Assembly (NCBI RefSeq): GCF_003333305.1
Contig: NZ_QOLD01000028.1
Coordinates: 79,041-143,040 of the forward strand
Length of the DNA: 64,000 nucleotides
Source of the DNA: Candidatus Colwellia aromaticivorans
Lineage (GTDB): Bacteria; Pseudomonadota; Gammaproteobacteria; Enterobacterales; Alteromonadaceae
Direction: 5' to 3'
Position 1 is the stretch's first letter, and each line of letters begins with the position of its first letter. This document shows, piece after piece, positions 9,341 through 19,299 of the stretch. Below the pieces are notes generated by a model. It searched no databases and had not been told where the DNA came from. It was given only the letters and a program-made list of their open reading frames with translations. Both the position numbers and the translations under genes were made by a program.

Positions 9341-10108
9341 TTGTTTATTGATTCTCATTGCCATTTAGATCGACTAAATTTGTCACTTTATAACAACGAT
9401 TTAGCCAATGTAGTACAAGCGGCAAGTGATGCAAAAGTAGATAAACTTTTGTGTGTTAGTGTAACCTTGAAAGATTTTCCGGCTATGGTGGAGAAAACTA
9501 AAGGTTTTGATAATGTTTTACTGTCGTGTGGCATGCATCCTCTTAATCAAGAAGATGAAGTGAATCTCGATCAGCTAAGACTGTTGTCAGATAATCCATC
9601 AGTCATTGCCATTGGCGAAACAGGTTTGGATTATCATTATGCACCTGAAACAAAAGCCTTACAGTTAGACTCGTTTAAAAAGCATATAGTTGTTGCTAAA
9701 GAACTTAACAAACCCTTAATTATCCATACCCGAGATGCTCAAGAAGATACTTTAGCTATGTTGCGCTTGGAAGGTGCAGATGCAGTTGGTGGGATTTTGC
9801 ACTGTTTTACTGAAACTTGGGAGATGGCAAAACAAGCGATTGATTTAGGTTTTTACATTTCTTTTTCTGGAATTGTTACCTTTAAAAATGCCAGTGCATT
9901 AAGAGAAGTTGCAAAACTTGTTCCTGATAACAGATTCCTTATTGAAACAGATGCGCCATATCTTGCGCCAGTGCCACATCGAGGTAAAGAAAACCAACCG
10001 GCTTATGTTGTTGAAGTTGCAAAACATTTAGCTAGCATTCGTGGTCAGTCTGTTGACACTATCGCTAATTTATCTACTGATAACTTTAATCGACTTTTCA
10101 ATTTGTAA
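9341..10108 (+). CDS. TatD-family metal-dependent hydrolase (YcfH-like)
   Basis: The 255-residue protein is a TIM-barrel amidohydrolase; family members have DNase or D-aminoacyl-tRNA-editing related activity, and the exact role of YcfH is unsettled. Metal ligands appear as DSHCHLD (residues 4-10), GETGLDYHY, IIHTRDA, LHCFTE and ETDAPYLAP. The TTG at 9341 is chosen over the in-frame ATG at 9263 because it yields the YcfH start (M)FIDSHCHLD, has GGAG eight bases upstream, and the longer form would be translated from the repeat at 9142-9268. The gene ends the rpmF-to-tatD run. Confidence 0.9.
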   Translation: MFIDSHCHLDRLNLSLYNNDLANVVQAASDAKVDKLLCVSVTLKDFPAMVEKTKGFDNVLLSCGMHPLNQEDEVNLDQLRLLSDNPSVIAIGETGLDYHYAPETKALQLDSFKKHIVVAKELNKPLIIHTRDAQEDTLAMLRLEGADAVGGILHCFTETWEMAKQAIDLGFYISFSGIVTFKNASALREVAKLVPDNRFLIETDAPYLAPVPHRGKENQPAYVVEVAKHLASIRGQSVDTIANLSTDNFNRLFNL

Positions 10109-10129
10109 GTGTATTGCTGTAAATAAACA

Positions 10130-10162
10130 GTAAAAAAAAACCCAAACACTTAGTTTGGGTTT
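10130..10162. terminator. Bidirectional intrinsic terminator between tatD and the antiporter gene
   Basis: CCCAAAC (10141-10147) pairs with GTTTGGG (10153-10159). On the - strand the stem is followed by nine T residues, so it is strongest for the convergent antiporter transcript, and it also closes tatD on the + strand. Confidence 0.8.
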
Positions 10163-10338
10163 AAGGGAGGCTCAAGGGGAGAGCCGTACGCTATTTAACA
10201 CATTCAATCACATTGCAAGCATCTTTTCTCTAACGATAGAAATAGAAACGTAACAGTATTAAGCACCATCTTGTTTCTTATAGTAACTAAGTCTAGTGCA
10301 AGTTTTCATAAATGCTAATTATTCTCGTTATATTTTTA

Positions 10339-11913
10339 TTATATTTTTTTCGCTTCGATTAGCGCTATACTTTCATCAGCGAAACCAACACCAGCTTCAC
10401 TGTAAAAGTTGAATACTTTATCAACTCCTAATTTTTCTAGCTGCGTTCGTTCATCATCATAACGTGCAATTGCCGCTATTTTACCCTTGTAGTGTGCGCT
10501 TCTTAGTTGTCCGGTAATATTCATGCTATCAATAACATTAGGCAATGCCAGTAATACAAGCTCTATCTTAGACATGTCCATTCGTTCCCAAAAGAAAGCA
10601 TCTTCGGCATCACCACAATAGGCATCTACGCCTTGTTCACTTAACCAAGCGACTTTTTCAGCCTCTGCGTCTAATCCCCATGCAAGCTTATTACCATGCT
10701 CGCTTATCGCTCTATAAGCCCCCATGCCGACACGACCCATACCTATAATAATTATAGGAGACTGACTTGGCTGGCAGAAATAATCTTCAGCTAACGTTTC
10801 TTTGCGCTCAAAGCGGATAAAAAATCCTTTATGTTTAGCGAAAAAACTATGAGCAAAGCGGTACAGAACATTAGTTATGACGAAAGAAATAGCGACAGCA
10901 AGCGCTAAAATAACTAACCATTCATTACTTAACCAGCCATTAGCCACACTGATAGCCGCGACGATCAAACCAAATTCACTAAAATTACTCAATGCTAAGG
11001 CGCTTAAATAAGCGGTTCTACAGCGGATTTTTAACAAACTTAATAAAGCATAAAATAAAACAAATTTGAACGGTATGATCAATACCAATAAAACTGCTAG
11101 CCCTAACATTTGCAGCGTTGGAATGGCACTAAATCCAATCGATAAAAAGAAACCAATTAAAAATAAGTCTTTAAAGCTCATCAGTGATTTGTTTATTTCG
11201 GATGCTTTCGGATTAGAAGATAAAAACATGCCCATTAACAAGGCACCTAAATCACCTTTAATATTTACTAGTTCAAATAACTCATAGCTGCCAAGTGCGA
11301 TAAAAAATCCCATCAGAGGAATTAACTCACCATGGCCTACATGCTCAATAATCTTGTTAATTAGTGGTTTAACAAAAAATAAGGTAAGTAAAGCAAACGC
11401 CCAAACTGACGGTGTTTTACCGGTAGCAAAAACTAAAAATGCCACGGCAACTATATCTTGAATGACGAGTATACCCACCGCTATCTTGCCATGACGGGTT
11501 CGCATTTCGCCATTTTCTTCTAGCAATTTTATGACACATACTGTGCTACTAAAGCTTAAAGCAAAGGCAATAAGTGTTGCTGTTATCAAATCTAGCTCAG
11601 TGAAATAACTAATAGCGAATATGGCAAACAGTTTGGTAATAGCAACCGTAATAACTAGCCAAGTAACTGTATGTAATGAACTGGTTAACCATATTTCGTT
11701 TTTAAATAAGCTTTTTACATTTAATTTCAAGCCAATGGTGAATAACATCAAGGTTATACCTAAATTACTCAGCGTAACTAAGCTGTCATCCGCTTGATAA
11801 CCTAAAAAGTTTAAGGCAAATCCTGCAATTAAAAATCCGATAGAAGGAGGGAGATTAATAGTTTTGGCACCAAGGCCACAGATAAAAGCGAAAAAAATCC
11901 AAGTAAATTCCAT
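10339..11913 (-). CDS. Kef/CPA2-type cation:proton antiporter with TrkA-N domain
   Basis: The 524-residue product has about twelve hydrophobic segments in residues 1-350, typical of CPA2 monovalent cation:proton antiporters in the inner membrane, followed by a cytoplasmic Rossmann domain with GMGRVG (about residue 392) and LLALPN, as in KefB/KefC/YbaL proteins that sense nucleotide or redox state. No ancillary KefF/KefG-like gene is adjacent. Substrate (K+ or Na+) cannot be told from sequence alone. Confidence 0.88.
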   Translation of the reverse strand: MEFTWIFFAFICGLGAKTINLPPSIGFLIAGFALNFLGYQADDSLVTLSNLGITLMLFTIGLKLNVKSLFKNEIWLTSSLHTVTWLVITVAITKLFAIFAISYFTELDLITATLIAFALSFSSTVCVIKLLEENGEMRTRHGKIAVGILVIQDIVAVAFLVFATGKTPSVWAFALLTLFFVKPLINKIIEHVGHGELIPLMGFFIALGSYELFELVNIKGDLGALLMGMFLSSNPKASEINKSLMSFKDLFLIGFFLSIGFSAIPTLQMLGLAVLLVLIIPFKFVLFYALLSLLKIRCRTAYLSALALSNFSEFGLIVAAISVANGWLSNEWLVILALAVAISFVITNVLYRFAHSFFAKHKGFFIRFERKETLAEDYFCQPSQSPIIIIGMGRVGMGAYRAISEHGNKLAWGLDAEAEKVAWLSEQGVDAYCGDAEDAFFWERMDMSKIELVLLALPNVIDSMNITGQLRSAHYKGKIAAIARYDDERTQLEKLGVDKVFNFYSEAGVGFADESIALIEAKKI

Positions 11914-11949
11914 AATAGTGTTAACTTTCCTCTAACTAAAAAATATTGG

Positions 11950-12615
11950 TTATTTATTTAACGGTGATGTTACCAACAAATCTAGTTGTTGTTTCATAAA
12001 AGCCACGATAAGTGGTTGTGCTTTAATGTTAGGATGGATACCGTCTGTTTGCATCAACTCAGGCTTTATTGCAATAGACTCCATAAAAAAGGGTAATAAG
12101 CTAATATTGCTTATGTTCGCTACTTTAGTAAAAGTCTGATTAAAAAGCTTATTATAACGCGTGCCATAGTTAGGGGGTATTTTAATATCCATTAAGAATA
12201 CCTTGATATTTTTTTGCTGAGCTAATTGAATTATTTGTAACAAGTTGTTTTTGATAAGTGTAGGAGGATAGCCTCTTAAGCCGTCATTTCCGCCTAATTC
12301 TACTAATAAATAATCGATATTTTGTTTAGCTAAAATTCTCGGCAAGCGTGTTAAACCGCTGGCTGTCGTCTCACCGCTGATACTAGCATTAATTAAGGTG
12401 TAAGATGCTTTTTGCTGTTGTAAGGCTTCATTGAGTTGGTATACCCAACCTTGATTTTCTTTCATGCCAAAGCTTGCACTTAGGCTATCACCTAGTATTA
12501 AAATAGAACTAGGTTCACTGTTATGATTGTCACTCGCTTGGCTTGAATAAGTAAAAAACAACCCAATGCTAGTTATAACCAGTATCGATAAACGAAAGAA
12601 CGACTTTTTTATCAT
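11950..12615 (-). CDS. tesA: Acyl-CoA thioesterase I / lysophospholipase (SGNH hydrolase)
   Basis: TesA is a periplasmic hydrolase acting on thioesters, lysophospholipids and some peptide esters. From the Met at 12615 the 221-residue protein has a signal peptide (residues 1-27, cut after SQA), block I GDSLS with Ser44, the GGND block with Asn110, and Asp191/His194 in DGIHPN. A longer reading frame reaches 12741 but would bury the signal peptide, so the shorter start is chosen. Its start codon overlaps that of the divergent ybbA by two bases, and tesA-ybbA divergence is conserved with E. coli. Confidence 0.92.
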   Translation of the reverse strand: MIKKSFFRLSILVITSIGLFFTYSSQASDNHNSEPSSILILGDSLSASFGMKENQGWVYQLNEALQQQKASYTLINASISGETTASGLTRLPRILAKQNIDYLLVELGGNDGLRGYPPTLIKNNLLQIIQLAQQKNIKVFLMDIKIPPNYGTRYNKLFNQTFTKVANISNISLLPFFMESIAIKPELMQTDGIHPNIKAQPLIVAFMKQQLDLLVTSPLNK

Positions 12616-13366
12616 GAAATTAAATTCCGAAATTATTCTTAAAACACAATCGCTTGCAAAATACGTTATGCTTGAAGATAAGCAGTTATCTTTATTACAA
12701 GACATAAATTTAGCGGTGTCTACAGGAGAAACTATTGCCATAGTTGGCTCATCTGGCTCAGGTAAAACTACTTTGTTATCACTCTTAGCAGGTTTAGATT
12801 TACCCTCTACGGGTGAAGTCTATCTGAAAAACAAATCATTGCACCAATTAAATGAAGAGCAGCGTAGTCAAGTTAGAGCAGATCATGTTGGTTTTATTTT
12901 TCAGCAGTTTCTTTTAATCAGTAGTTTAACCGCCCTAGAAAATGTAATGCTACCCGCAGAGCTTGCCAATGATGAAAACGCTAAACAACAAGCAATAGAC
13001 TTATTGGCGCAAGTAGGCTTGAGTGAACGTGCTAATCATTTTCCTGCACAACTCTCAGGCGGAGAACAACAAAGAGTCGCCATTGCTCGCGCCTTTATCA
13101 CTAAGCCCGATGTTTTATTTGCTGATGAACCCACCGGTAATTTAGATAAGCAAACCTCAACCCATATTGCGGATTTATTATTTGATTTGAATAAGCAGTT
13201 TGGCACAACCTTAGTGCTAGTTACCCATGATTTAACATTAGCTCAGCGCTGCCAACGCAGTGTTGAAATGCAAGGTGGTCGATTAATCAATGATCAAAAC
13301 TTGTGTGATACTAATACGGAACAGTTAAGTGGCAATACGAAAACAATTCAAGCAGAAGTAGTATGA
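12614..13366 (+). CDS. ybbA: ABC transporter ATP-binding protein (YbbA)
   Basis: The 250-residue ATPase has Walker A GSSGSGKTT (residues 45-53), the Q-loop, signature LSGGEQQR, Walker B VLFADEPTG, and the H-loop VTHD. It matches E. coli YbbA, partner of the YbbP permease in an export-type complex of the MacB/LolD class, function still unclear. The ATG at 12614 gives the family N-terminus; the longer frame from 12566 runs into tesA. ATGA overlaps the start of the permease gene, so the two are coupled. Confidence 0.92.
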   Translation: MKLNSEIILKTQSLAKYVMLEDKQLSLLQDINLAVSTGETIAIVGSSGSGKTTLLSLLAGLDLPSTGEVYLKNKSLHQLNEEQRSQVRADHVGFIFQQFLLISSLTALENVMLPAELANDENAKQQAIDLLAQVGLSERANHFPAQLSGGEQQRVAIARAFITKPDVLFADEPTGNLDKQTSTHIADLLFDLNKQFGTTLVLVTHDLTLAQRCQRSVEMQGGRLINDQNLCDTNTEQLSGNTKTIQAEVV

Positions 13367-15981
13367 ATTGTTTTATGGCTAATTGGGCAAAACAGTCAAT
13401 ACGGTTATTAAAACATGAACTAAAACGAGGAGAGCTAACTATCATAGTGTTAGCCATTGTTCTTGGTGTTGCCAGTGTATTTTCGTTAGCAGGATTCTCA
13501 GGAAAAATTAAGCAAGCACTTCTCAATGAAAGTACCAGTTTTATTGCCGCTGATCGTGTTTTACAGACAAGTAGAAAAATAGACTTTCAAAATATAACAA
13601 CTGAACCAATAGCGTTATCGCGCGATCAGATAACTCAAAAAAGCCAACAACTTAATATTAAGCAAGCCCAACAAGTATTGATGTCATCTATGGTATTTGC
13701 AGGTGATGTTATGGGGTTAGTTGAAATTCAAGCAGTCTCAAATTATTACCCGTTAAGAGGGGAGCTGCTGGTCAATTATTCAACTAATACAAATGAGTTA
13801 GCAGCGGTAAACGCACCAGATTTAGGCACAGTGTTTATTGAAGAAAAAATATTATCACTACTTGAAGTAACCATTGGAGATGTTATTGATATTGGTGATA
13901 GTCGCTTTGTTATTAAAGCGATAGCCAAACAAATTCCTGATGCTTCTTTTAGTGTTTTTACTTCTGGTGCTAAGGTGATTATTAATATTGCCGATCTTGA
14001 GAAAACCCAGCTAGTTCAACCGGGCAGCAGGCTTACTTACAAGTATTTATTTTCTGGCGATGTTGATGCGATTAAAGCGTTAAGTGTATGGCTTAAACCA
14101 AAACTTAATGATAGTCAGCGTTGGTATGATATTCAATCAAAGCAATCACCCTTGGCTAATGCGCTAAATAAAGCTGAAAAATATCTATCTCTTGCAAGTT
14201 TGTTAGGGATTATTTTAGCAGCAGTAGCCGTTTCAGTTGCCAGCAGACGCTACGCTCAACGCCATCAAAGCAGTGTTGGTGTATATAAAGCAATGGGAGC
14301 CTCGTTTAGCCATATTAGAAAGTTGTATTATTTACATTGGTCATTATTGAGTGTTGTTAGCATAGCGCTTGGCTTACTTGTTGGTTATGTCCTTGCACAG
14401 CTGGGGCTTTATGCGATACAAGATTATTTACCGGTACAATTAACCTTGGACTCAGTAAGTGAAACTGGCTTTTCAGGCTTAATCTCATTAGGTTTTTATC
14501 CATTAATTATTGCTGTTTTTACCGGTTTACTTTGTGCATTCGCATTTGCCATAACCCCGTTAAAAGAATTGATAGCCACCTCTCCTTTAGTGGTAATTAG
14601 AGGGGCAAGTTTAACACCAAGTCATCAAATGTTTAGGATGCGTGTTGGTAAATTTTTGATTCCATTATTAGCACTGCTCTTATTATTATTTGTTTTTAGT
14701 AATGACTTGATGTTAAGTGTTAGCTTATTAATTGGCGGTATTCTCGTGTCGGCTTTATTATTATTATTTGGCCGTTTATTGATGAAGCTTACACGTAATA
14801 TTGGTACTAAAGCAGGCGCATCTTGGCATTTAGCATTGGCCAATTTACAACGTAGGGCACAAGCGAATAGTGTGCAGCTGGTTAGTTTTACTATCGCGAT
14901 AAAGTTACTATTGATGATCATCGTTATCAGAAGTGCTTTATTGAGCGAATGGCAAGCGCAATTGCCTGAACAAACACCAAACTTGTTTTTAGTTAATATT
15001 GCCCAGAACCAAGTTGATAACGTAGAACAGTTTATTGATCAGCAAGGTATTACGGCAAGTGATATTTATGCCGTTATTCGTGGTAGGTTAAGCGCTATTA
15101 ACAGCGATAAAATTGCTAAGCAAGTTTCTAAAGAACAAACTGATGGCAGTGACAATGGTCGTCAAGGTGTAGGAAGAGAGTTGAACTTAACTTGGCGAGA
15201 ACACTTACCGAAAGAAAATAGTGTCGTGCAAGGTAAATGGTGGCAAAATGATTTAACAGATGCTAATAAACCACAAGTATCAATTGAACAAACGCTGGCT
15301 AAGCGTTTAGATATAAAATTAGGCGACAGTTTAACCTTTCAACTAGGTAGTGAAGTCATTACGGTCCCTGTGACCAGTATTCGAGAAGTTAATTGGCAAT
15401 CAATGCAGCCAAATTTCTATATGATTTTTAACCCACAAGTATTGGCTGATTATCCAGCTAGTTATATTTCATCTTTATATGTTTCTGTCGATAAAAAAGA
15501 TCAGTTACAAAAGTTTCTTAGCGCTTACCCAACGATTAGTGTTATTGATGTTGATGCCATGATTGCACAATTGCGCAAGGTAATAGATCAAGTATCTAAA
15601 GCGGTTGAGTTTATTTTAGTACTGGTAGTTTTTGCTGGTTGTTTAGTGTTAGTTGCACAAGTACAGGCGAGTATGGAGGAACGCGAACGAGAAATCGCCA
15701 TATTAAGAACTATTGGTGCTAAAGGCTCTTTATTGCGTAATAGTATTTTATTAGAATTCGTTGCGTTAGGTGCTATTGCGGGCTTTATGGCTAGTGTTGC
15801 AATGGAGTTGACGGTTTACTTGCTTCAAAGTCATTTATTTAAGATGCAAACGAGTTTTCATTTTGAGTATTGGTTATTAGGTATTGTTGCGGGGGCAAGT
15901 TTTGTTGGTATAGTGGGGTTACTTAGTTGTTGGCGCCTCCTAAATATGTCGAGTGTTACCTTAATTCGCCGTACTATGTAA
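13363..15981 (+). CDS. ybbP: ABC transporter permease, FtsX-like (YbbP)
   Basis: The 872-residue inner-membrane protein has an N-terminal helix (about residues 25-45), a periplasmic domain, then two FtsX/MacB-type transmembrane blocks (about 270-400 and 420-520) and a C-terminal set near 750-860 containing EEREREIAILRTIGAKGSLLR. This duplicated architecture is that of YbbP-type permeases (E. coli about 800 residues). It starts four bases inside ybbA; the Met five codons in is an alternative. The cargo is unknown; family members are linked to lipid or lipoprotein handling. Confidence 0.9.
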   Translation: MNCFMANWAKQSIRLLKHELKRGELTIIVLAIVLGVASVFSLAGFSGKIKQALLNESTSFIAADRVLQTSRKIDFQNITTEPIALSRDQITQKSQQLNIKQAQQVLMSSMVFAGDVMGLVEIQAVSNYYPLRGELLVNYSTNTNELAAVNAPDLGTVFIEEKILSLLEVTIGDVIDIGDSRFVIKAIAKQIPDASFSVFTSGAKVIINIADLEKTQLVQPGSRLTYKYLFSGDVDAIKALSVWLKPKLNDSQRWYDIQSKQSPLANALNKAEKYLSLASLLGIILAAVAVSVASRRYAQRHQSSVGVYKAMGASFSHIRKLYYLHWSLLSVVSIALGLLVGYVLAQLGLYAIQDYLPVQLTLDSVSETGFSGLISLGFYPLIIAVFTGLLCAFAFAITPLKELIATSPLVVIRGASLTPSHQMFRMRVGKFLIPLLALLLLLFVFSNDLMLSVSLLIGGILVSALLLLFGRLLMKLTRNIGTKAGASWHLALANLQRRAQANSVQLVSFTIAIKLLLMIIVIRSALLSEWQAQLPEQTPNLFLVNIAQNQVDNVEQFIDQQGITASDIYAVIRGRLSAINSDKIAKQVSKEQTDGSDNGRQGVGRELNLTWREHLPKENSVVQGKWWQNDLTDANKPQVSIEQTLAKRLDIKLGDSLTFQLGSEVITVPVTSIREVNWQSMQPNFYMIFNPQVLADYPASYISSLYVSVDKKDQLQKFLSAYPTISVIDVDAMIAQLRKVIDQVSKAVEFILVLVVFAGCLVLVAQVQASMEEREREIAILRTIGAKGSLLRNSILLEFVALGAIAGFMASVAMELTVYLLQSHLFKMQTSFHFEYWLLGIVAGASFVGIVGLLSCWRLLNMSSVTLIRRTM

Positions 15982-16075
15982 TAGTGCGTAATGTAGTGTA
16001 AAACGGTTGTACCTGTTGTGTTTTATACGGGAATCTTGGAAAATTAACTCTTACTTAATTCTGGACTCATTATTT

Positions 16076-17140
16076 ATGGGCGTTTCTGCTAAAACAACAA
16101 GTATGGTCAAAGTTTTTGTGACTACCGCAGCAATTTTTATTATTTTAGCCGGTATCAAAACTGCAGCAAATTTACTCGTTCCATTTTTATTGTCTTTATT
16201 TATCGCTATTATATGTAATCCACTTGTAGCTAAAGCGAGTGAGTTTAAAATTCCCAAAGCTATTTCTGTTATTTTAGTTATTGGTATTTTTGTCACAATA
16301 GCATTATCTTTAGCGGGTTTAGTGGGAAATTCGTTAAATGAACTGTCTCAATTAATTCCGCAATATCGCCTACAATTACAAGAGCAATTTACTTGGATAA
16401 CCGCTTTTTTATCTCGTTATAACATTCAAGTTTCTTCCGCTATTTTATTGGAATACTTTGATCCTGCAGTAGCCATGGGAATGGCAGCAAATATGCTTAG
16501 TGGCTTTGGTTCAGTGATGGCTAATTTATTTTTAATCATATTGACGGTAGTTTTTATGCTATTTGAGGCATCATCTTTTCCTTTAAAAATTCATTTTGCA
16601 CTAGATGACCCTGAAATGCGTTTGAAACAAATTGAACGCTTTTTAGAGTCTGTTAATCACTATATTGCTATCAAAACTATGGTCAGTATTGCTACCGGTA
16701 TTGTAGTCTCGGTTATGTTATGGGCTTTTGGTTTAGATTTCTTTCTTTTGTGGGGCGTCTTTGCTTTTCTACTTAATTACATTCCTAACATTGGTTCTAT
16801 TATTGCTGCGCTTCCTGCCGTGATATTAGCCGCACTGCAATTAGGTTTAGGGGAAGCGGGCTTTATTGGTTTAGGTTATGTTGCCATCAATATGGTAATG
16901 GGCAATATGATTGAACCCAGATACTTAGGCAAAGGCCTAGGCCTTTCAACGTTGGTAGTATTTTTATCCTTGATATTTTGGGGATGGTTGTTAGGTACCG
17001 TTGGTATGTTGTTAAGTGTACCTTTAACGATGATTTTAAAAATTGGTTTTGAAAACTCACCTGAGGGACGTTGGTTGGCGGTATTATTAAGTGATGAAGA
17101 AACTGTCGTGCAAGAAGCTGAACAAGTACAGTCAGCTTAA
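16076..17140 (+). CDS. tqsA: AI-2E family transporter, TqsA-like
   Basis: The 354-residue membrane protein has eight or so hydrophobic segments and the conserved block LGKGLGLSTLVVFLSLIFWG followed by GMLLSVPLT, near identical to E. coli TqsA, a protein linked to autoinducer-2 export; other family members are Na+(Li+)/H+ antiporters. The Met at 16076 is preferred over the frame opening at 16007 because it gives the usual short N-terminus before the first helix. It converges on the LprI-like gene, with 15 bp between stops. Confidence 0.85.
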   Translation: MGVSAKTTSMVKVFVTTAAIFIILAGIKTAANLLVPFLLSLFIAIICNPLVAKASEFKIPKAISVILVIGIFVTIALSLAGLVGNSLNELSQLIPQYRLQLQEQFTWITAFLSRYNIQVSSAILLEYFDPAVAMGMAANMLSGFGSVMANLFLIILTVVFMLFEASSFPLKIHFALDDPEMRLKQIERFLESVNHYIAIKTMVSIATGIVVSVMLWAFGLDFFLLWGVFAFLLNYIPNIGSIIAALPAVILAALQLGLGEAGFIGLGYVAINMVMGNMIEPRYLGKGLGLSTLVVFLSLIFWGWLLGTVGMLLSVPLTMILKIGFENSPEGRWLAVLLSDEETVVQEAEQVQSA

Positions 17141-17155
17141 TTTTACTGTGTTATT

Positions 17156-17560
17156 TTACTGTACTAGGCTCAATTCCTTTATTCGAGACTGGCTTAAAAG
17201 TATATAACACTTCTTATAGGCATTACCTGCGCCTTTATCAGGTGAGATAACAAGGTACTGCCAACGGCAGTCATTATCTCGAAAGGTAATAAAGTTGCTT
17301 TGTGAACGTTTAAACATTTTTAATGTGGAATAACGCCCAGTAATAAGGGCTTTTTCCTCAAGATTAAAAATATGATTATTAACCCAAGTTTGCAGCTCTC
17401 TGTCGACAACGTCTTTGACACCATCTAAACAGCGCGAAAGTTTTTCTGTTGTTTGTTCTGCTTTTTCACATTCATCTACTGTTTTTTGCGCATAAGACGG
17501 CGTAGAAAGTAACAATTGGCTAACAATTAATACATTTAAGGTGAGTAATTTCTTTATCAT
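17156..17560 (-). CDS. LprI-like / DUF1311 secreted protein
   Basis: The 134-residue product has a signal peptide (residues 1-24, cut after SYA) and a short helical domain with paired cysteines and the pattern F(I)TFRDNDCRWQ...C, ending SRIKEL, typical of the DUF1311 or lysozyme-inhibitor LprI-like N-terminal family. Lysozyme inhibition is known for few members, so function here is unproven. It is the last gene of a - strand group after yciB and yciI. Confidence 0.7.
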   Translation of the reverse strand: MIKKLLTLNVLIVSQLLLSTPSYAQKTVDECEKAEQTTEKLSRCLDGVKDVVDRELQTWVNNHIFNLEEKALITGRYSTLKMFKRSQSNFITFRDNDCRWQYLVISPDKGAGNAYKKCYILLSQSRIKELSLVQ

Positions 17561-17652
17561 TTTGTTTATATTCTAACTTTATAAGTAACTTTATTTCTGA
17601 AAATTAATAGCTTAGTTGAAAGCCTCAAATCAAAAGGCTTAAATTAACAGAA

Positions 17653-17955
17653 CTATGCAGGTAGTACTTTTTTATAAGGTTTAACGGTAACTTTTTTATA
17701 AACACCAGCGGCAACATAAGGATCAACATCAGCCCAAGCTTGTGCTTGCGTTAAGCTATCAAATTCAGCAACAATTAATGAGCCCGTAAACCCAGCAGCT
17801 CCTGGGTCGTTACTATCTATGGCAGGACATGGGCCCGCAATTAATAAACGCCCTTGATCTTGTAAGTTTGTTAAACGGGCTAAATGTTGCTCGCGTACGG
17901 CTAAACGTTTTTCTAAGCTGTTATCAACATCTTCACTATAAATTAAGTAGAACAT
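17653..17955 (-). CDS. yciI: YciI family protein
   Basis: The 100-residue protein is a ferredoxin-like-fold YciI protein, close to E. coli YciI in YxIYxxDxxx[14 protein letters not shown] and the invariant [13 protein letters not shown] and [13 protein letters not shown]. The conserved His/Asp pair of the fold is present (HLARL, D in PCPAIDS). Its biochemical role is unknown. It follows yciB by 44 bp, the conserved yciB-yciI pairing. Confidence 0.92.
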   Translation of the reverse strand: MFYLIYSEDVDNSLEKRLAVREQHLARLTNLQDQGRLLIAGPCPAIDSNDPGAAGFTGSLIVAEFDSLTQAQAWADVDPYVAAGVYKKVTVKPYKKVLPA

Positions 17956-17999
17956 GGGCTTTCCTATTTCAATTATTATTTGAGGTGTTTTTTAAGGTA

Positions 18000-18623
18000 C
18001 TATTTTGGATAGTATTTTTTATCTTCAGGTGATTCACTCATCACACTTGAGGTAATTTCAATGCTGTCTTCAAGTACTTCTACTACTTCGTCAGTTTCTT
18101 GAGGAAGATACTTGTATAAGGAAAAAATAGAGCCAATAGCAAAGGCAAGTGTTAAGCCAGTTAAGCCAAAGACTTTAAAGTTCACCCATGTTTCTAAATC
18201 ATAATTAAAGGCAACATATAAATTAAGCGCTCCTAATAGTGCGAAAAGAGCTGCCCAAGCAAGGTTTAACTTAACCCAAATAGGCTCGGGTAAGGTTAAT
18301 GATTCAGATAAAAACTGCTTAATTAAATTTTTCTTAAAACCGTAATAACTCACGATGAGCGCTAGTGCAAATATCTCATTAATAATGGTTACTTTCCATT
18401 TAAGAAAAAGATCATTATGTAAAAATATTGTAAGACCACCAAATACGGCAATCAAACCGAAAAATATCCAGTTGCGAGTAGGTACTTTTTCTTTTTTGAT
18501 AACGTAATACATAATTTGCAAAGCAGATGTAGCTATTAAAGAGCCTGTAGCCCAATATATGTCAGTAAATTTATTTACTATAAAGAAAATAATTAATGGG
18601 ATGTATTCTAAAACAGCATGCAT
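18000..18623 (-). CDS. yciB: Inner-membrane septation protein YciB
   Basis: The 207-residue protein has five to six hydrophobic segments in residues 1-170 and the family features EYIPLIIFF, TDIYWATG and WVNFKVFGLTGLT; it corresponds to YciB/IspZ, an inner-membrane protein tied to cell-envelope synthesis and septation. The hydrophilic acidic tail (about residues 178-207) is longer than in E. coli. First gene of the yciB-yciI-lprI-like group. Confidence 0.9.
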   Translation of the reverse strand: MHAVLEYIPLIIFFIVNKFTDIYWATGSLIATSALQIMYYVIKKEKVPTRNWIFFGLIAVFGGLTIFLHNDLFLKWKVTIINEIFALALIVSYYGFKKNLIKQFLSESLTLPEPIWVKLNLAWAALFALLGALNLYVAFNYDLETWVNFKVFGLTGLTLAFAIGSIFSLYKYLPQETDEVVEVLEDSIEITSSVMSESPEDKKYYPK

Positions 18624-18656
18624 ACTTAACCTTAATTGCTAGAGTTGGAAATAGTT

Positions 18657-18923
18657 TATACCCGCTTCACTTGAAAATGCTCGTTTCAGGAAGTCTGAGC
18701 GACTCATAATCAAGGCACATTTTTTTATTAAGGGTTATTCCCTTAAAAAGAAAGGTAACGCAGAGTATGATTTGCTCAGCCTTCCCCAATGAGCTAGTTT
18801 AGAAACGCTTTATGCTACGTTATTGATTTTGGGAAGGGAACAACCATTCTCTTCAATCAACGCCTTGCCTAAAGTCGTTTCTAATTCCAGCTGAATCATG
18901 CATCTTCAAGTGAAACGGGTATA
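18657..18923. repeat. 267-bp MITE-like element, TATACCC family
   Basis: Terminal inverted repeats TATACCCGCTTCACTTGAA and its mirror TTCAAGTGAAACGGGTATA match at 18 of 19 positions. The interior is clearly homologous to the element at 46141-46453 over nearly its full length (for example ACGCAGAGTATGATTTGCTC and CAACCATTCTCTTCAATCAA are shared). No reading frame of note. It lies upstream of yciB. Confidence 0.85.
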
Positions 18924-19012
18924 TATTGGGTATAATCCAATTTTAATGGATGCAATTTTAACGAAACTTAACGTACTTTAATAGTAAAAAGCTAAGTAAT
19001 AATTTATAACAT

Positions 19013-19280
19013 TAGGGTCTGTTGATCTTTCGCGGTTAAATTTTGTTCGAGATAAAAGCGTTTTAATCGCGGCGAGTAGTGTGTAGCCTAGTCATTCTAA
19101 GCAAATTCTACTCAACAAAGAGTAAAACGCTTTTAACCGAATCCATCGGACAGCGTTTGTTGATCATTTTTACGGCGTTATCGCTTTTTTATGTGGAACA
19201 ACCACATGACAAAGGCTCTGCCTTGTATAAATACCCAACAAACAACTGCAAAAACAATCTCGAAAAATCAACAGACCCTA
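19013..19280. repeat. 268-bp MITE-like element with AGGGTCTGTTGATC ends
   Basis: The ends AGGGTCTGTTGATCTTTCG and CGAAAAATCAACAGACCCT are inverted repeats at 18 of 19 positions, flanked by TA on both sides, consistent with a TA target duplication. The interior encodes no transposase. Its right end is 20 bp from the FNR-like box of norQ, so it probably forms the upstream border of that promoter. Confidence 0.85.
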
Positions 19281-19299
19281 GATTACTTCGCACTTTTCA

